From Verrucomicrobiota bacterium (GTDB taxonomy: Bacteria; Chlamydiota; Chlamydiia; Chlamydiales; Rhabdochlamydiaceae): a stretch of 64,000 nt of DNA. The stretch covers positions 1-64,000 of the forward strand of contig JAFEGH010000009.1 of the NCBI GenBank assembly GCA_018240065.1. Direction: 5' to 3'. The position numbers and the translations under genes were made by a program. How positions within the stretch are numbered: the stretch's first letter is position 1; each line of letters opens with the position of its first letter. Below the pieces are notes generated by a model that was given only the letters and a program-made list of their open reading frames with translations, had not been told where the DNA came from and did not search any database. Shown piece by piece: positions 52,870 to 61,969 of the stretch.

Positions 52870-55655
52870 AGATTGTCGATCCACTCGAACTGATCCATTG
52901 GCTGCAGCCCGGTCCTATCTTCGTTGATGCTGCCGAAGTCGACCTTCTCCGTTCTTGGATTGAAGAAGCAGCAGAAGAAGATATTCTTAGGCCCTGAGTC
53001 CCAATTCGTTTTGGCAAAACGGACTGATTCCTGCTGCAGCGCTCGCGACTGGGCCGCAGGCAGCGATTGCAGAAGTATCGCGTCGAAGGCAAGGGAAATA
53101 GCATGAGTCTGATCCGCGTTCAAGCGGAAAAGACCGACCATCCCGTCCTGCGCCCTTTGCGCAAATTGCTGAACTGTCATCACCTTGGAATTTAGCGATT
53201 TGAACAGGTTGTCCATCTCCTGCGAAAGGCTATCGGGGATGCCGTTCTGCAGTTGTTGTCCAAGCCAGCCTCTCACATTCTTTTCAAAAAGGAGCCTTGC
53301 CCCTTGGTCCATATCCGCTCTCGATACCTGCAAACCGGGAGCGACGATCGTTTTCTGAATCCATGCATCCGGAGAAAGTTTGCTGCCCAGGAAGTCCTTG
53401 AATTCCGGTCCTTCGATTTCGATATTGAAGGCGTGCTGCGGACTTGTGCCTGTGTCTTCCTCATTGGGGATATCGTCCGACAAATAATGCTCCGTCGTTT
53501 CTTTCCACTGGGCAAGTCCGAGCAGCCACTTGAGGAGATCGCCCGGATCTTTGGGACGGATCGTCTTGATATCGGGCGTAAAGTCCTTGCCCGTATCGAT
53601 CGACTCCACTTCCCAGGGATTGTCCCCGTCAAGAGAGGTCATCGGCGTGCGCTCGAGATCCAGGTAGTGCGCAACAGGGTCTGAATCTCTCTTATTGGTG
53701 TCGTCATAGGCGTACAGGACCTTCTTCATGAAGTCCTTGCCGACAGCGCACAGATGCAGGGCCTGGATGACGGAAGAAACGAGCGCGCGGTCTTTCACAG
53801 ACGCCACTTTAGCCGTTTCCGTTTCTTTTGCCTTGTCGATGATGCCGAGGATAAACGCCTGGAACTGCTGCGGCGTGGCAATGCGGATCCCTTTGTTTGA
53901 CAGATCGCCGACACTGCGCTGATAAAGCTCAAAGCCTCCCGAAGAGGAGCTGCCGTCGCTGGAGACGTGGGTCAGCGGGATCGATCCATTGTAAACGATC
54001 CGGAACGCATCATTCAAAGTCTTCTGGAAAACCCTTTTCGTTTCTTCGATCAGCGACTTCTGATAGGCGGTCACCCTTTTTTCCTGACTTGCAAAAACAC
54101 TGGAGAAGACGGACATCACCGAACTTGTGATGTTGTCTCTGACGTAGTCACCTGGCCGCGCTTCCGACATGGCGGCAAGCGATGTCTCCCAAGCACGCAG
54201 CAAATGGTTGTTGCTCAGGCTGAACCCATATCTGCCCAGCATAAGCAACTGATCTAAAGACTGACCGGAACCCGCCGCTACTTTTGCGGTGGCCGCTATC
54301 AGATCGTCCCAAGCGAGCGTCTTAACAGCAGGATGACTTCCCAAAACCTGCTTGATGACGGCGTCCTTTTGAGAAGCGAGATCAAGGATCCCCATTTGGC
54401 GCGCCGCCGAGATGAGGTTGGGGCACTCCCAGAAAGGAGCATGGTTGTACTCATCCACAGTTCCATCTGCATATAGAGTGATTTCAGCTGACATCGCCTC
54501 ATCGGCGATCGTTGTTTCGAAAAAGAAATTGTCAGGTTTCCCATTCACACTTCGCGTCAAATAGCCATTTTGGACAAGAGCTGCGTAGTCGGCAAAGGCG
54601 TTTTGCATGAATTCATCGTGCTTTTTGATCGCCCATGAAACTGCGAAACAATCCCCGACAGGTCCCTGGCAAAGCTGGCTGAGAAGAGCTCCCAGAATCA
54701 CTTGCTGACACTCCAGTTTACCGATAGGAGCGGTTGGAGCCAGACCCAGGTCTGCACGGACAAGGGCATTGGCGGCCGTCCTCGCACTCTCTGGCGGCTG
54801 AACTGCGTCCAGAGCCTTTTGCCAGGACGGATCTAACCTGTCGAGTACAAATAGGATCCCTTGCTCGTATTCCAAAAGATCGTGGCTCGTATCAAAGAAA
54901 TGGGTTTTGATGGCAGAAATAAGGCCCAGGTTGAGCTGCCCATTCGAGGTCAAAAGAAGCTTGGCGATCTCTTTGGGCTTTTCGGTGTACATGACCATAT
55001 CGCGGTCCTGCAGAGGGTAATCGTTCGCTTCTGCGTTAAGGTCTTGAAGTGTTTTTAAAACACCGCTTAAGTCTTCGTCGACGATTTCTGCGACAGCCCG
55101 CACAGTCTCTTCCAGTTTGCCCAGATTGATCTTCGTCGCCAATTTATCGGGCAGCACATCGGCTGCAAAAACAACTTTCCCGATCCTCTCCCTGACCATT
55201 TGGACTACAGCCATTTGCTGCGCCGCTAAATCTGATGGAGGCAAAGTCTGCGAGGTCATCAGAGCATGGATCTTCTGATCGGCATCCATGCGCAGGGCAT
55301 CGCATAATTTATAGGCGTCGCCGGTTTTGGGATTCTCCCGAAGGAAGCTGTAAAACGAAAGAAGGCGAACATTCTCGTCCGTCCATGAAACTGTTGCCGG
55401 AGTCGGCGTCGCCACGGAGGGAGCAGCCGCCATCTTTCCGATCCTTTGATGGATGGCGTCCTGAATGCCTTTCAGGATTTCATCCAGACGCATTCCCGTG
55501 ACAGACTGCGGGGCGCTCTGCATTTCTCTGTTGAGATGGTATTTGTTTCTTTCAATTTGAGAGTAAAGCAGTCCCTCGATCTTTCCTTGGATATGATCCA
55601 GCGGCAGTTTTCCTCCTTGGGCCAAAAGGCGGCTATCTTCTACATCAATACTCAT
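52833..55655 (-). CDS. large putative cysteine protease (papain/calpain-like)
   Basis: 940 aa. ATG 55655 follows GGGAGGGATTT; a 22-codon upstream extension starting at 55721 is rejected. No signal peptide. The motif CQGPVGDCFAVSWAI places Gln330 and Cys336 as in papain/calpain enzymes (QGxxGDCW). A candidate His851 (DQTHAISLAF) and Asn899 (FFNPRTE) follow in the right order, though the span is long; another candidate His is in SPQHAFNI. The helical N-terminal third is unassigned. A host-directed effector role is inference. Could instead be an inactive relative. Confidence 0.72.
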   Translation of the reverse strand: MSIDVEDSRLLAQGGKLPLDHIQGKIEGLLYSQIERNKYHLNREMQSAPQSVTGMRLDEILKGIQDAIHQRIGKMAAAPSVATPTPATVSWTDENVRLLSFYSFLRENPKTGDAYKLCDALRMDADQKIHALMTSQTLPPSDLAAQQMAVVQMVRERIGKVVFAADVLPDKLATKINLGKLEETVRAVAEIVDEDLSGVLKTLQDLNAEANDYPLQDRDMVMYTEKPKEIAKLLLTSNGQLNLGLISAIKTHFFDTSHDLLEYEQGILFVLDRLDPSWQKALDAVQPPESARTAANALVRADLGLAPTAPIGKLECQQVILGALLSQLCQGPVGDCFAVSWAIKKHDEFMQNAFADYAALVQNGYLTRSVNGKPDNFFFETTIADEAMSAEITLYADGTVDEYNHAPFWECPNLISAARQMGILDLASQKDAVIKQVLGSHPAVKTLAWDDLIAATAKVAAGSGQSLDQLLMLGRYGFSLSNNHLLRAWETSLAAMSEARPGDYVRDNITSSVMSVFSSVFASQEKRVTAYQKSLIEETKRVFQKTLNDAFRIVYNGSIPLTHVSSDGSSSSGGFELYQRSVGDLSNKGIRIATPQQFQAFILGIIDKAKETETAKVASVKDRALVSSVIQALHLCAVGKDFMKKVLYAYDDTNKRDSDPVAHYLDLERTPMTSLDGDNPWEVESIDTGKDFTPDIKTIRPKDPGDLLKWLLGLAQWKETTEHYLSDDIPNEEDTGTSPQHAFNIEIEGPEFKDFLGSKLSPDAWIQKTIVAPGLQVSRADMDQGARLLFEKNVRGWLGQQLQNGIPDSLSQEMDNLFKSLNSKVMTVQQFAQRAQDGMVGLFRLNADQTHAISLAFDAILLQSLPAAQSRALQQESVRFAKTNWDSGPKNIFFCCFFNPRTEKVDFGSINEDRTGLQPMDQFEWIDNLQWEVDPSRVKV

Positions 55656-55795
55656 AAATCCCTCCCATTTGTAAAGAGATCCCTTTAAGATTGAACCCAC
55701 TTTGCCGTTTTTGTAAATCAAATTTAAATTTTACAAAGTTTAAGCAAAAATTTTAACTTTTGGAGGGAAGAAAGAGAAATGTGGGGAAAAAAAAC

Positions 55796-56035
55796 CGTCG
55801 AATGGGGCCAGGTAAAGGCTGCAATAACCTATCTTGTATAGGTGGGACCTCTTCCCGGAAAGGCAACCGCTATTAAGGCAGTAAAGCCAAGGCGCAAGCT
55901 GCAGTTTCCGACGTCGAAATCCCCTAATGGGATCTTATCGTTAATGAGCACTCTGGTTTACCGTGGGTATCCCATTCAACGGACAAATTGATAGGAGAAT
56001 TTTACCAAAGGTTGAACTAGATTACAATAGCGGAG
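55796..56035. ncRNA. candidate structured non-coding RNA, family unknown
   Basis: Gene-free stretch with dense pairing: GTCG/CGAC (55797-55800, 55909-55912) enclosing CTGCA/TGCAG (55819-55823, 55900-55904), which encloses hairpins ACCTAT/ATAGGT and GGGA/TCCC; then ATCCC/GGGAT (55919-55933). It is richer in G+C than the adjoining 55656-55790. I looked for RNase P, tmRNA, SRP and 6S signatures and found none. The strand is undetermined. Confidence 0.4.
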
Positions 56036-56050
56036 GGGTGATGGGGCCTC

Positions 56051-57178
56051 TTATGGCAGGCCCATGAAGACCCCTCCCCAGATTCCGATGATGATGTGGG
56101 AGATTGAGATGCCGAGGATCGTCTGGTGCCGGGAATAGAGCCATCCCCATGCGCAGCCGACAAAAAAAACGAATATGGCCAAACTTAATGAAAGCTGCAG
56201 ATGAAGAGTGCTAAAGATAAGGCTGGAAAGGACAATTGCGAGAAAGTTCCTTCGGGGGCCGACAAAAAATTTTGTGAACGCACTCTGCATGCAGCCGTTG
56301 ACCATCAGAGCCTGGACGGGAACAAAAAGGGCATAACCGACAGTGATCAAAAGCCAATCGATAGTGTCCAGGTGGCCCCTCTTCAGAAGGGAGTGGAAAT
56401 GCATCAGAGGTACATCCTCATAGATGGAAAGAGTAGAAATGAGAGCCCATTTGATCACCAGGCTCAAGAAGATGAGCGGGATTGTGCAAAGGACCGATTC
56501 CACAACAGATCGTTTCCAATTATTCAGAGTCAGTCCGAACGCCCTGAGCGGGTACCCGCTGTTTTTTATGAACATCAAGAGGAAGTAGCTCAACAACATG
56601 ATCAGCGGGATGCTCATCGCGGTCGAAACTCTTGGGTTGAAATTCATCAGGCCGATGATTTTGAGCGCGTAAAAGAAGGCCGCGAGTCCGAACAGCACAT
56701 CGCACAGGAATTCCGCCATCACGATTTTGTTCCTGGCCAGGTCCAGTTGCTTTTGGATCGATTGGATCCGCGAGTCGGTCGATACCGAGAGACGGTCAGC
56801 CATTCTTTTGGATAGCGACATAATCAACTTTGTGTGGATTTCAGGGTTGTCTTTTGTAGAAGCGTAGAGTTGCGAAAGAGACAGTTTTAACAGCACGGAT
56901 TTTTCTTTCGCTTTGACAGTTGCAGTGCGCTTCTTGTCCCCAACAAGCGCGGCCATTTCACCCACCCAGTCCCCTGGCCTGAACATCGCAATAAAGAATC
57001 CTCTTTTACTGACCTCCAATCTTCCCTCTTCCAATAAATAGAGATCGGTCTCTTCGGTCCCTTCCTCAAATAAGACGGCCCCGCTATCCAATTGGATTTC
57101 CTGCATCATCGATTTCAGGGATCTCCATTCTTCTTCGGTAAAATCGCCAGACAGGGCTATCTCTTCACGCATCATCAT
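56051..57178 (-). CDS. cyclic-nucleotide-binding domain fused to CPBP-like membrane domain
   Basis: 375 aa. Residues ~10-125 are a cNMP-binding beta-roll (GAVLFEEGTEETDLYLLEEG, later GDWVGEMAAL). After a helix come about seven membrane segments resembling the CPBP/Abi family: VQALMVNGCMQS where active members have EExxxR, then FSTLHL and ISHIIIG. The missing Glu pair suggests no protease activity. Possibly a membrane sensor. A GC-rich hairpin (GGGCCT/AGGCCC) spans the stop codon. Two further in-frame ATGs directly follow the first. Confidence 0.82.
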   Translation of the reverse strand: MMMREEIALSGDFTEEEWRSLKSMMQEIQLDSGAVLFEEGTEETDLYLLEEGRLEVSKRGFFIAMFRPGDWVGEMAALVGDKKRTATVKAKEKSVLLKLSLSQLYASTKDNPEIHTKLIMSLSKRMADRLSVSTDSRIQSIQKQLDLARNKIVMAEFLCDVLFGLAAFFYALKIIGLMNFNPRVSTAMSIPLIMLLSYFLLMFIKNSGYPLRAFGLTLNNWKRSVVESVLCTIPLIFLSLVIKWALISTLSIYEDVPLMHFHSLLKRGHLDTIDWLLITVGYALFVPVQALMVNGCMQSAFTKFFVGPRRNFLAIVLSSLIFSTLHLQLSLSLAIFVFFVGCAWGWLYSRHQTILGISISHIIIGIWGGVFMGLP

Positions 57179-57256
57179 TCTTGAGGGTTGAAAATTGACT
57201 ATATCCTATCGGTAATGTAAATGCAGCGTATTGTCAAGGAATATGCAGAAGAACTT

Positions 57257-58033
57257 TCAGGAAATAAACCCGTGGAGATTCAACAGGATGTATTCTTTGC
57301 CCATGTCGCCTACCCAGTGGACGATCGAAGCATCCTCATTCTTTCCGCAGGCCATCCTCCAATTGTACAGTTCGGAGAGATGGGAAACCGGAGTCTGCTT
57401 TTCAAAGATCTGGCGCGAAAGCAGATGCTGATCACTCCAAAAATCATCTGCGCGATGCAAGCTTTCTTCGGCCCATCTCAAGATGGCCTCGGAACCGTGC
57501 CTGTAGAAGACAACCCCGGAATTGTAGCAAATCTCACCCTGCTCAATGAGGGAGAATTTTTTTAAGAAAAGGTGTGCGAACTCAGGCTCGGGGACAAGCC
57601 CGATCTGTGTAGAATGCGTGGAAAAAAGAGGAGCCAGGTCAGCCTTCACCTCGCAGTCGATGTCGAGCCAGAGGGTCTTTTCAAACGGCGTTTGAAGGAG
57701 GGCATGAGGTTTTTTAAACCAGCTTTTCCTCCCTTTCCAAAATCCATCTCCATAGGCCGCTTCCCACTTCGCGACGATCTCGCGCTGCAATTCTTCCCTT
57801 GTCTTGAGATCGGGCAGAGGGCCGGAGAGGGAAAGGACTTTTCCTCTTTGCTCGCACCAATGGCAAGCTTCAGTTGAAAGGCCGAAATCGACAAAGACCA
57901 CAGGCAAAGTATTATGGACAGAATAATGGCTCCACCACCAGGGAAGCATCCATTCCTGTTTTTCATCGCATCCAACGATGATCCCTTCCGGCAATTGAGG
58001 AGAAGAATGCAACCATGCGATTTTATTCTGCAT
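57257..58033 (-). CDS. putative glycosyltransferase (GT8-like)
   Basis: 258 aa. A DxD-type metal motif in LWLDIDCEV (~120), NSGVVFYRH (~172) and IVHWVG near the C-terminus fit nucleotide-sugar-dependent transferases of the GT8/GT-A kind; donor and acceptor are unknown. The start overlaps the end of sdhB by 11 bp, so it is the last gene of the sdh operon. No membrane segment. Confidence 0.8.
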   Translation of the reverse strand: MQNKIAWLHSSPQLPEGIIVGCDEKQEWMLPWWWSHYSVHNTLPVVFVDFGLSTEACHWCEQRGKVLSLSGPLPDLKTREELQREIVAKWEAAYGDGFWKGRKSWFKKPHALLQTPFEKTLWLDIDCEVKADLAPLFSTHSTQIGLVPEPEFAHLFLKKFSLIEQGEICYNSGVVFYRHGSEAILRWAEESLHRADDFWSDQHLLSRQIFEKQTPVSHLSELYNWRMACGKNEDASIVHWVGDMGKEYILLNLHGFIS

Positions 58034-58802
58034 CGGGCAGGCTTACCATTTCCTTGAGCGCCTGTTTGACGACCTTGCGTCCCATCAAAGCAATCGATTC
58101 GGTCAAAGGGATCTCTTTCGGACAGACTGCGGCGCAGTTTTGGGCATTGCCGCAATCGGAGACGCCGCCCTCTTCGATCAGAGGCTTCAAACGCTCCCCT
58201 TCCATTAATTTGCCGACCGGGTGGGCATTGAAAAGGCGCACTTGCGAGATCGTCGCAGGGCCGACAAATTTAGAATGGGAATTGATCTGAGGGCACGCTT
58301 CGGTGCAGCATCCGCACGTCATGCAGGTAGAAAGGACATACATCGCTTCCTGCACTTTCGGACTGATCTTGGGGCCGAACCCGCGGTCGAGAGCGTCGTC
58401 CACTTCGATCCAGGCTTTTATCCTTTTGAGATTGGCGAACATTTGCTCGCGATTGACGACAAGGTCTTTGATAAGAGGAAATTTTGTCATTGGAGCGATC
58501 GTGACAGTATTGCTTCCGGTCGCCTCGAGCAATTGGTGGATGAGTGCCGTGCATCCCTGCCGCGGGCGTCCGTTGATCAGCATCGAACAGGAGCCGCACA
58601 CTTCTTCCAGACACCCTTGCTCCCATGCGACGGGGGTCACCTTCTCGTTTTTGCGGTTGATGGGGTTTTTCTGGACCTCCATCAATGCGGAAGTGATGTT
58701 GAGGTAGGGCTTGAGCTCCAGTTCAAATTCTTCCCAATACTGATTTCCGGGAACTCCTCGGTAAATTTTCAGGATGAACGTCTTGGTCGGCTTTTCTTCC
58801 AC
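58023..58802 (-). CDS. sdhB: succinate dehydrogenase iron-sulfur subunit
   Basis: 259 aa. The [2Fe-2S] cysteines lie in CLEEVCGSC and GRPRQGC; the [4Fe-4S] and [3Fe-4S] sites in CMTCGCCTEACP and CGNAQNCAAVCP. Passes electrons from SdhA to quinone. The start is GTG (58802) after AGGAGGG. It lies 111 bp after sdhA with no terminator visible between. Confidence 0.95.
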   Translation of the reverse strand: MEEKPTKTFILKIYRGVPGNQYWEEFELELKPYLNITSALMEVQKNPINRKNEKVTPVAWEQGCLEEVCGSCSMLINGRPRQGCTALIHQLLEATGSNTVTIAPMTKFPLIKDLVVNREQMFANLKRIKAWIEVDDALDRGFGPKISPKVQEAMYVLSTCMTCGCCTEACPQINSHSKFVGPATISQVRLFNAHPVGKLMEGERLKPLIEEGGVSDCGNAQNCAAVCPKEIPLTESIALMGRKVVKQALKEMVSLPDAE

Positions 58803-58913
58803 TTAACCCTCCTCTTAGAGCCTATCGACTCACTATAACTATCGCCCGCTGAGAAAAAATTTCATCGGGATAAGCACTTGCATTTCTAAAAGCTTAGGTT
58901 TGCGTCCGAGCTC

Positions 58914-60812
58914 TTATACGGGCAACGCAATGTTCGAAGGCAGGTTTTCAAAATGAGGAACCACCTTCTTTGCCTTGCTGTAATCGCGCGCCATCGGTTT
59001 CAAATACCGCATGTCTACTGGAACGTAGCTGATCACAGGTTCGTCTAATTTCGGATCATAAGTCGCGATCGTCGTTTTCAGCCAGTTCTTATCATCGCGT
59101 GACGGAAATTCCGGCTTATAATGCGCACCCCGGAACTCGTCGCGCAGCAAGGCGCCTTTTGTAATGACAAGGGCAATCTCAAGCATCGCGCCGAACTGAT
59201 TGGCAAAGGTATAGGTCTGATTGACCGCCGAACCTTTGTCGTCCAAACTGATATGATGGTACCTTTCGCGGATCGTTTTGATAACGTCCAGCGTCTTCTT
59301 CAAATCAACGTTGTTGCGTTTGACCGTGACATTCTGGATCAGGATGTCGGACAGCTCGTCGTGCAGTCGATGGACATTCTCATTTCCGTCGCGGGACATG
59401 AGGTCATGCTTGAAGGCTTCCTCTTTGGCGAGGGCATCGGAAAAAATGCGCGAAGGAAGGTTGCCGTAGCTGCTTGTCAACGAATCGAGATAGCGGGGCA
59501 CCTCGTTGCCTGCAATCAGTCCGCCGAAAATACAAGAGAGCAGCGAGTTAGCTCCCAGGCGATTGGCACCATGGTATTGGAAGTCGGATTCTCCGACATT
59601 GAAACAGCCGGGGATATTGGTCATCTGACGGAATCTTGTCCAGCGGTCGGGATCGTCCGCTGCCGGCCAATCGACCCATGCGCCGCCCATGGAATAATGG
59701 ACTGCCGGAAAGATCTTCATCGGCACTTTGTGCGGGTCGTCTCCCGTGAACTTGCGGTAGATCTCGAGCACCGATTCGATCTTATGCTGCACATTTGGCG
59801 CCAGGTGCGAAACGTCGAGATAGACGGCGGAACCACCGTCAATGCCCAGGCCCAGTTCGCATATTTTTAACACTTCGCGGGCGGCAATGTCCCTAGGGAC
59901 CAGGTTTCCGAACGCGGGGTACATCTCTTCAAGGAAATACCACGGCTGGCCTGTCGTTCCGCACGGGATCATTGTTCCATCTGGCGCAAGGACCTTCTTG
60001 GAGGAGTCTCCGTAGACCCACATCCTTCCCCCCTCGCCGCGGGAAGACTCGGAGATGAGGCGGAGTTTGTCCTCGCCGGGAATCGCAGTGGGGTGGATCT
60101 GGATGAATTCTCCGTTGGCGTATTTCATTCCCTGCATGAAAAGGCGTCCGTTCGCAGCTCCTGTGCAGAATGTCGAATTGGTCGACTTTTTAAAGATCAG
60201 GCCGGGGCCTCCGGTTCCAAAGACGACGGCGTCCGCCCTTAATACGTCGAGCTTCAGATTGGTCAAGTCCATGATCACGACGCCGCGGGCTTTCCCTTCT
60301 TCATCCATGATCAGGCGCATGAACTCGTGGTTCTCATACTTCTCGACTTTCCCTTCCGACTCATAACGTCGGACCTGTTCGTCGAGGGCATAAAGAAGCT
60401 GCTGGCCCGTCGAAGCGCCGCAGAATGCCGTGCGATGATACAAAGTTCCGCCGAATCGGCGAAAATCGAGATTTCCTTCCGGGGTGCGATTGAACGGACA
60501 GCCGAATCTCTCCATCATCCGGATGATGCCGGGCGCAGAGAGGCACATTTCGAGGATCGGCGGCTGGTCTCCGAGAAAGTCTCCTCCTTTGATCGTATCG
60601 TACGCATGAATAAGGGTCGAGTCGTCCTCATTCTTCAAATTCATCGCCGCGTTAATCCCTCCCTGCGCGCAAACGGAATGGGATCTTTTGCATTTGGTGA
60701 CCGAGACGATTTTGACATGACACCCTTTTTCGGCCAGCTTCATCGCCGCAGCAAGACCGGCGAGACCGCCTCCCACGACAACGACTTCTTTCCCTGTTTT
60801 TCGATGCGTCAT
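58914..60812 (-). CDS. sdhA: succinate dehydrogenase flavoprotein subunit
   Basis: 632 aa. FAD-binding VVGGGLAGLAAAMKLAEKG at the N-terminus, HSVCAQGGINAA in the flavin-linkage region, and HRTAFCGASTGQQLL. Oxidises succinate to fumarate in the TCA cycle. Starts 3 bp after the sdhC stop, hence coupled. Confidence 0.96.
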   Translation of the reverse strand: MTHRKTGKEVVVVGGGLAGLAAAMKLAEKGCHVKIVSVTKCKRSHSVCAQGGINAAMNLKNEDDSTLIHAYDTIKGGDFLGDQPPILEMCLSAPGIIRMMERFGCPFNRTPEGNLDFRRFGGTLYHRTAFCGASTGQQLLYALDEQVRRYESEGKVEKYENHEFMRLIMDEEGKARGVVIMDLTNLKLDVLRADAVVFGTGGPGLIFKKSTNSTFCTGAANGRLFMQGMKYANGEFIQIHPTAIPGEDKLRLISESSRGEGGRMWVYGDSSKKVLAPDGTMIPCGTTGQPWYFLEEMYPAFGNLVPRDIAAREVLKICELGLGIDGGSAVYLDVSHLAPNVQHKIESVLEIYRKFTGDDPHKVPMKIFPAVHYSMGGAWVDWPAADDPDRWTRFRQMTNIPGCFNVGESDFQYHGANRLGANSLLSCIFGGLIAGNEVPRYLDSLTSSYGNLPSRIFSDALAKEEAFKHDLMSRDGNENVHRLHDELSDILIQNVTVKRNNVDLKKTLDVIKTIRERYHHISLDDKGSAVNQTYTFANQFGAMLEIALVITKGALLRDEFRGAHYKPEFPSRDDKNWLKTTIATYDPKLDEPVISYVPVDMRYLKPMARDYSKAKKVVPHFENLPSNIALPV

Positions 60813-60815
60813 TGC

Positions 60816-61838
60816 TTAATACCTCAAGTTGATCCAGTAGGTTCCCCAAATCGCAGCAAGCCCTAAAAATAGAAGGACGGCCATCAAAACGAAAGAGACT
60901 GTCGTCCACGCTCTTTGCGCCGCCATTTTCATCACCCATCCCCATGTTAAAAGGAATGTCCAGAAACCGTTGCAAGCATGGAACACCGCGGCAAGGACGA
61001 AGATCGTGTAAAGTCCGATGTAGATGGGGCTTTTAAAAGTGTCTCGCACGGTCAAAAGAGACGCCGACCCGAATTCTTTCGTTGTAGCAACCGCCTCGCC
61101 GGAAGAGAGATGGTATTTTTCCAGCGCCTTCACAAAGGCGGCTTTACCCAGGTAGTTTTGCGCGGAACTTAAAATGATCGCCTTTTGATTGTTGAAGTTC
61201 TGCGGCACAGGCCCTGTCAATGGATCTAAGGTCTCTTCTTTCAGCCCCTTCGCAACTTCCACAAGGGCAAGCTCTGATTTTCTGGCGTCGAGAGCAGTTC
61301 TTTCATTGGCGATCATTCCGCTGTCATACAGTGATACTCCGAGACGATCGGCCACGGTATAAAGTCCTGGATCGACCGTTACCTTCACAGCATAGAAGGT
61401 CTCCGCCCCCATCTGAATTTTATCAGGGTACTCTAGAAAACGGAACTTGGCCACATGTCCAATAATGCAGACGAGCAGAATCCAGGAGGTGATCCTTTGC
61501 CATGTGTAAGCACGATTGCGTCGCAGCGGCATGTGGGGAGAGCTCCCGTCGGTGCGCCCGCTGTTGGATTTGGCCGTCATCAGATACCGGACTCCCCAGA
61601 ACATGTGGATCAGGAAAGGGACTCCGAGTAGCGACAGCTCGATGACTTGAAGGTAAGGCAGATTATGGATCGCATTGACCATATCGACAAACCCTTTTCC
61701 ATTGTCGCCGAGCCAGAGGGCGGCCTGCGAGTTGGTCAAAAGGTGTTCGCACAAAAACAAGACGAGCCAGAGCCCCATCAACGAATGAAGTCTTCGCCAG
61801 ATAAATGCCTTTGGGATCGCAGCAGTGGCAGCAGTCAT
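60816..61838 (-). CDS. sdhC: succinate dehydrogenase cytochrome b subunit, enlarged
   Basis: 340 aa. Five hydrophobic spans and conserved His residues (HSLMGLWL, CEHLL, HMFWG, IGHVAKF, FHACNGFW) fit type B diheme, single-subunit quinone reductases of about 200 aa. Between spans three and four an extra ~110-residue soluble segment (~165-280) is rich in charged residues (LDARKSELALVEVAKG). ATG after CAGGATATATC. First gene of sdhC-sdhA-sdhB; no separate SdhD is seen. Confidence 0.9.
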   Translation of the reverse strand: MTAATAAIPKAFIWRRLHSLMGLWLVLFLCEHLLTNSQAALWLGDNGKGFVDMVNAIHNLPYLQVIELSLLGVPFLIHMFWGVRYLMTAKSNSGRTDGSSPHMPLRRNRAYTWQRITSWILLVCIIGHVAKFRFLEYPDKIQMGAETFYAVKVTVDPGLYTVADRLGVSLYDSGMIANERTALDARKSELALVEVAKGLKEETLDPLTGPVPQNFNNQKAIILSSAQNYLGKAAFVKALEKYHLSSGEAVATTKEFGSASLLTVRDTFKSPIYIGLYTIFVLAAVFHACNGFWTFLLTWGWVMKMAAQRAWTTVSFVLMAVLLFLGLAAIWGTYWINLRY

Positions 61839-61917
61839 GATATATCCTGAGGTAAAGCGGCTTTACATCTTCTAAGAGAACGAATCGTTGTTCGAGTCAT
61901 CTTTCAACATCCGTTTT

Positions 61918-61965
61918 TATACCACACTTGGTGAAAAAGCAAACATTTCCACCGAGTGTGGTATA
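61918..61965. repeat. long inverted repeat between tatD and sdhC
   Basis: TATACCACACTTGGTG (61918-61933) pairs with CACCGAGTGTGGTATA (61950-61965), 15 of 16 bases. It lies just beyond the tatD stop and about 80 bp upstream of sdhC. There is no U-tract on the tatD strand, so it could be a tatD 3' hairpin or an operator upstream of sdhC. Confidence 0.6.
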
Positions 61966-61969
61966 CCTC

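Noticed and set aside
55796..56035. RNase P, tmRNA, SRP or 6S RNA
   Set aside because: None of the hallmark sequences I know for these RNAs was seen on either strand.
57221..57565. 114-codon plus-strand frame
   Set aside because: Lies almost wholly opposite the glycosyltransferase gene, whose motifs (LDIDCEV, NSGVVFY) are clear.
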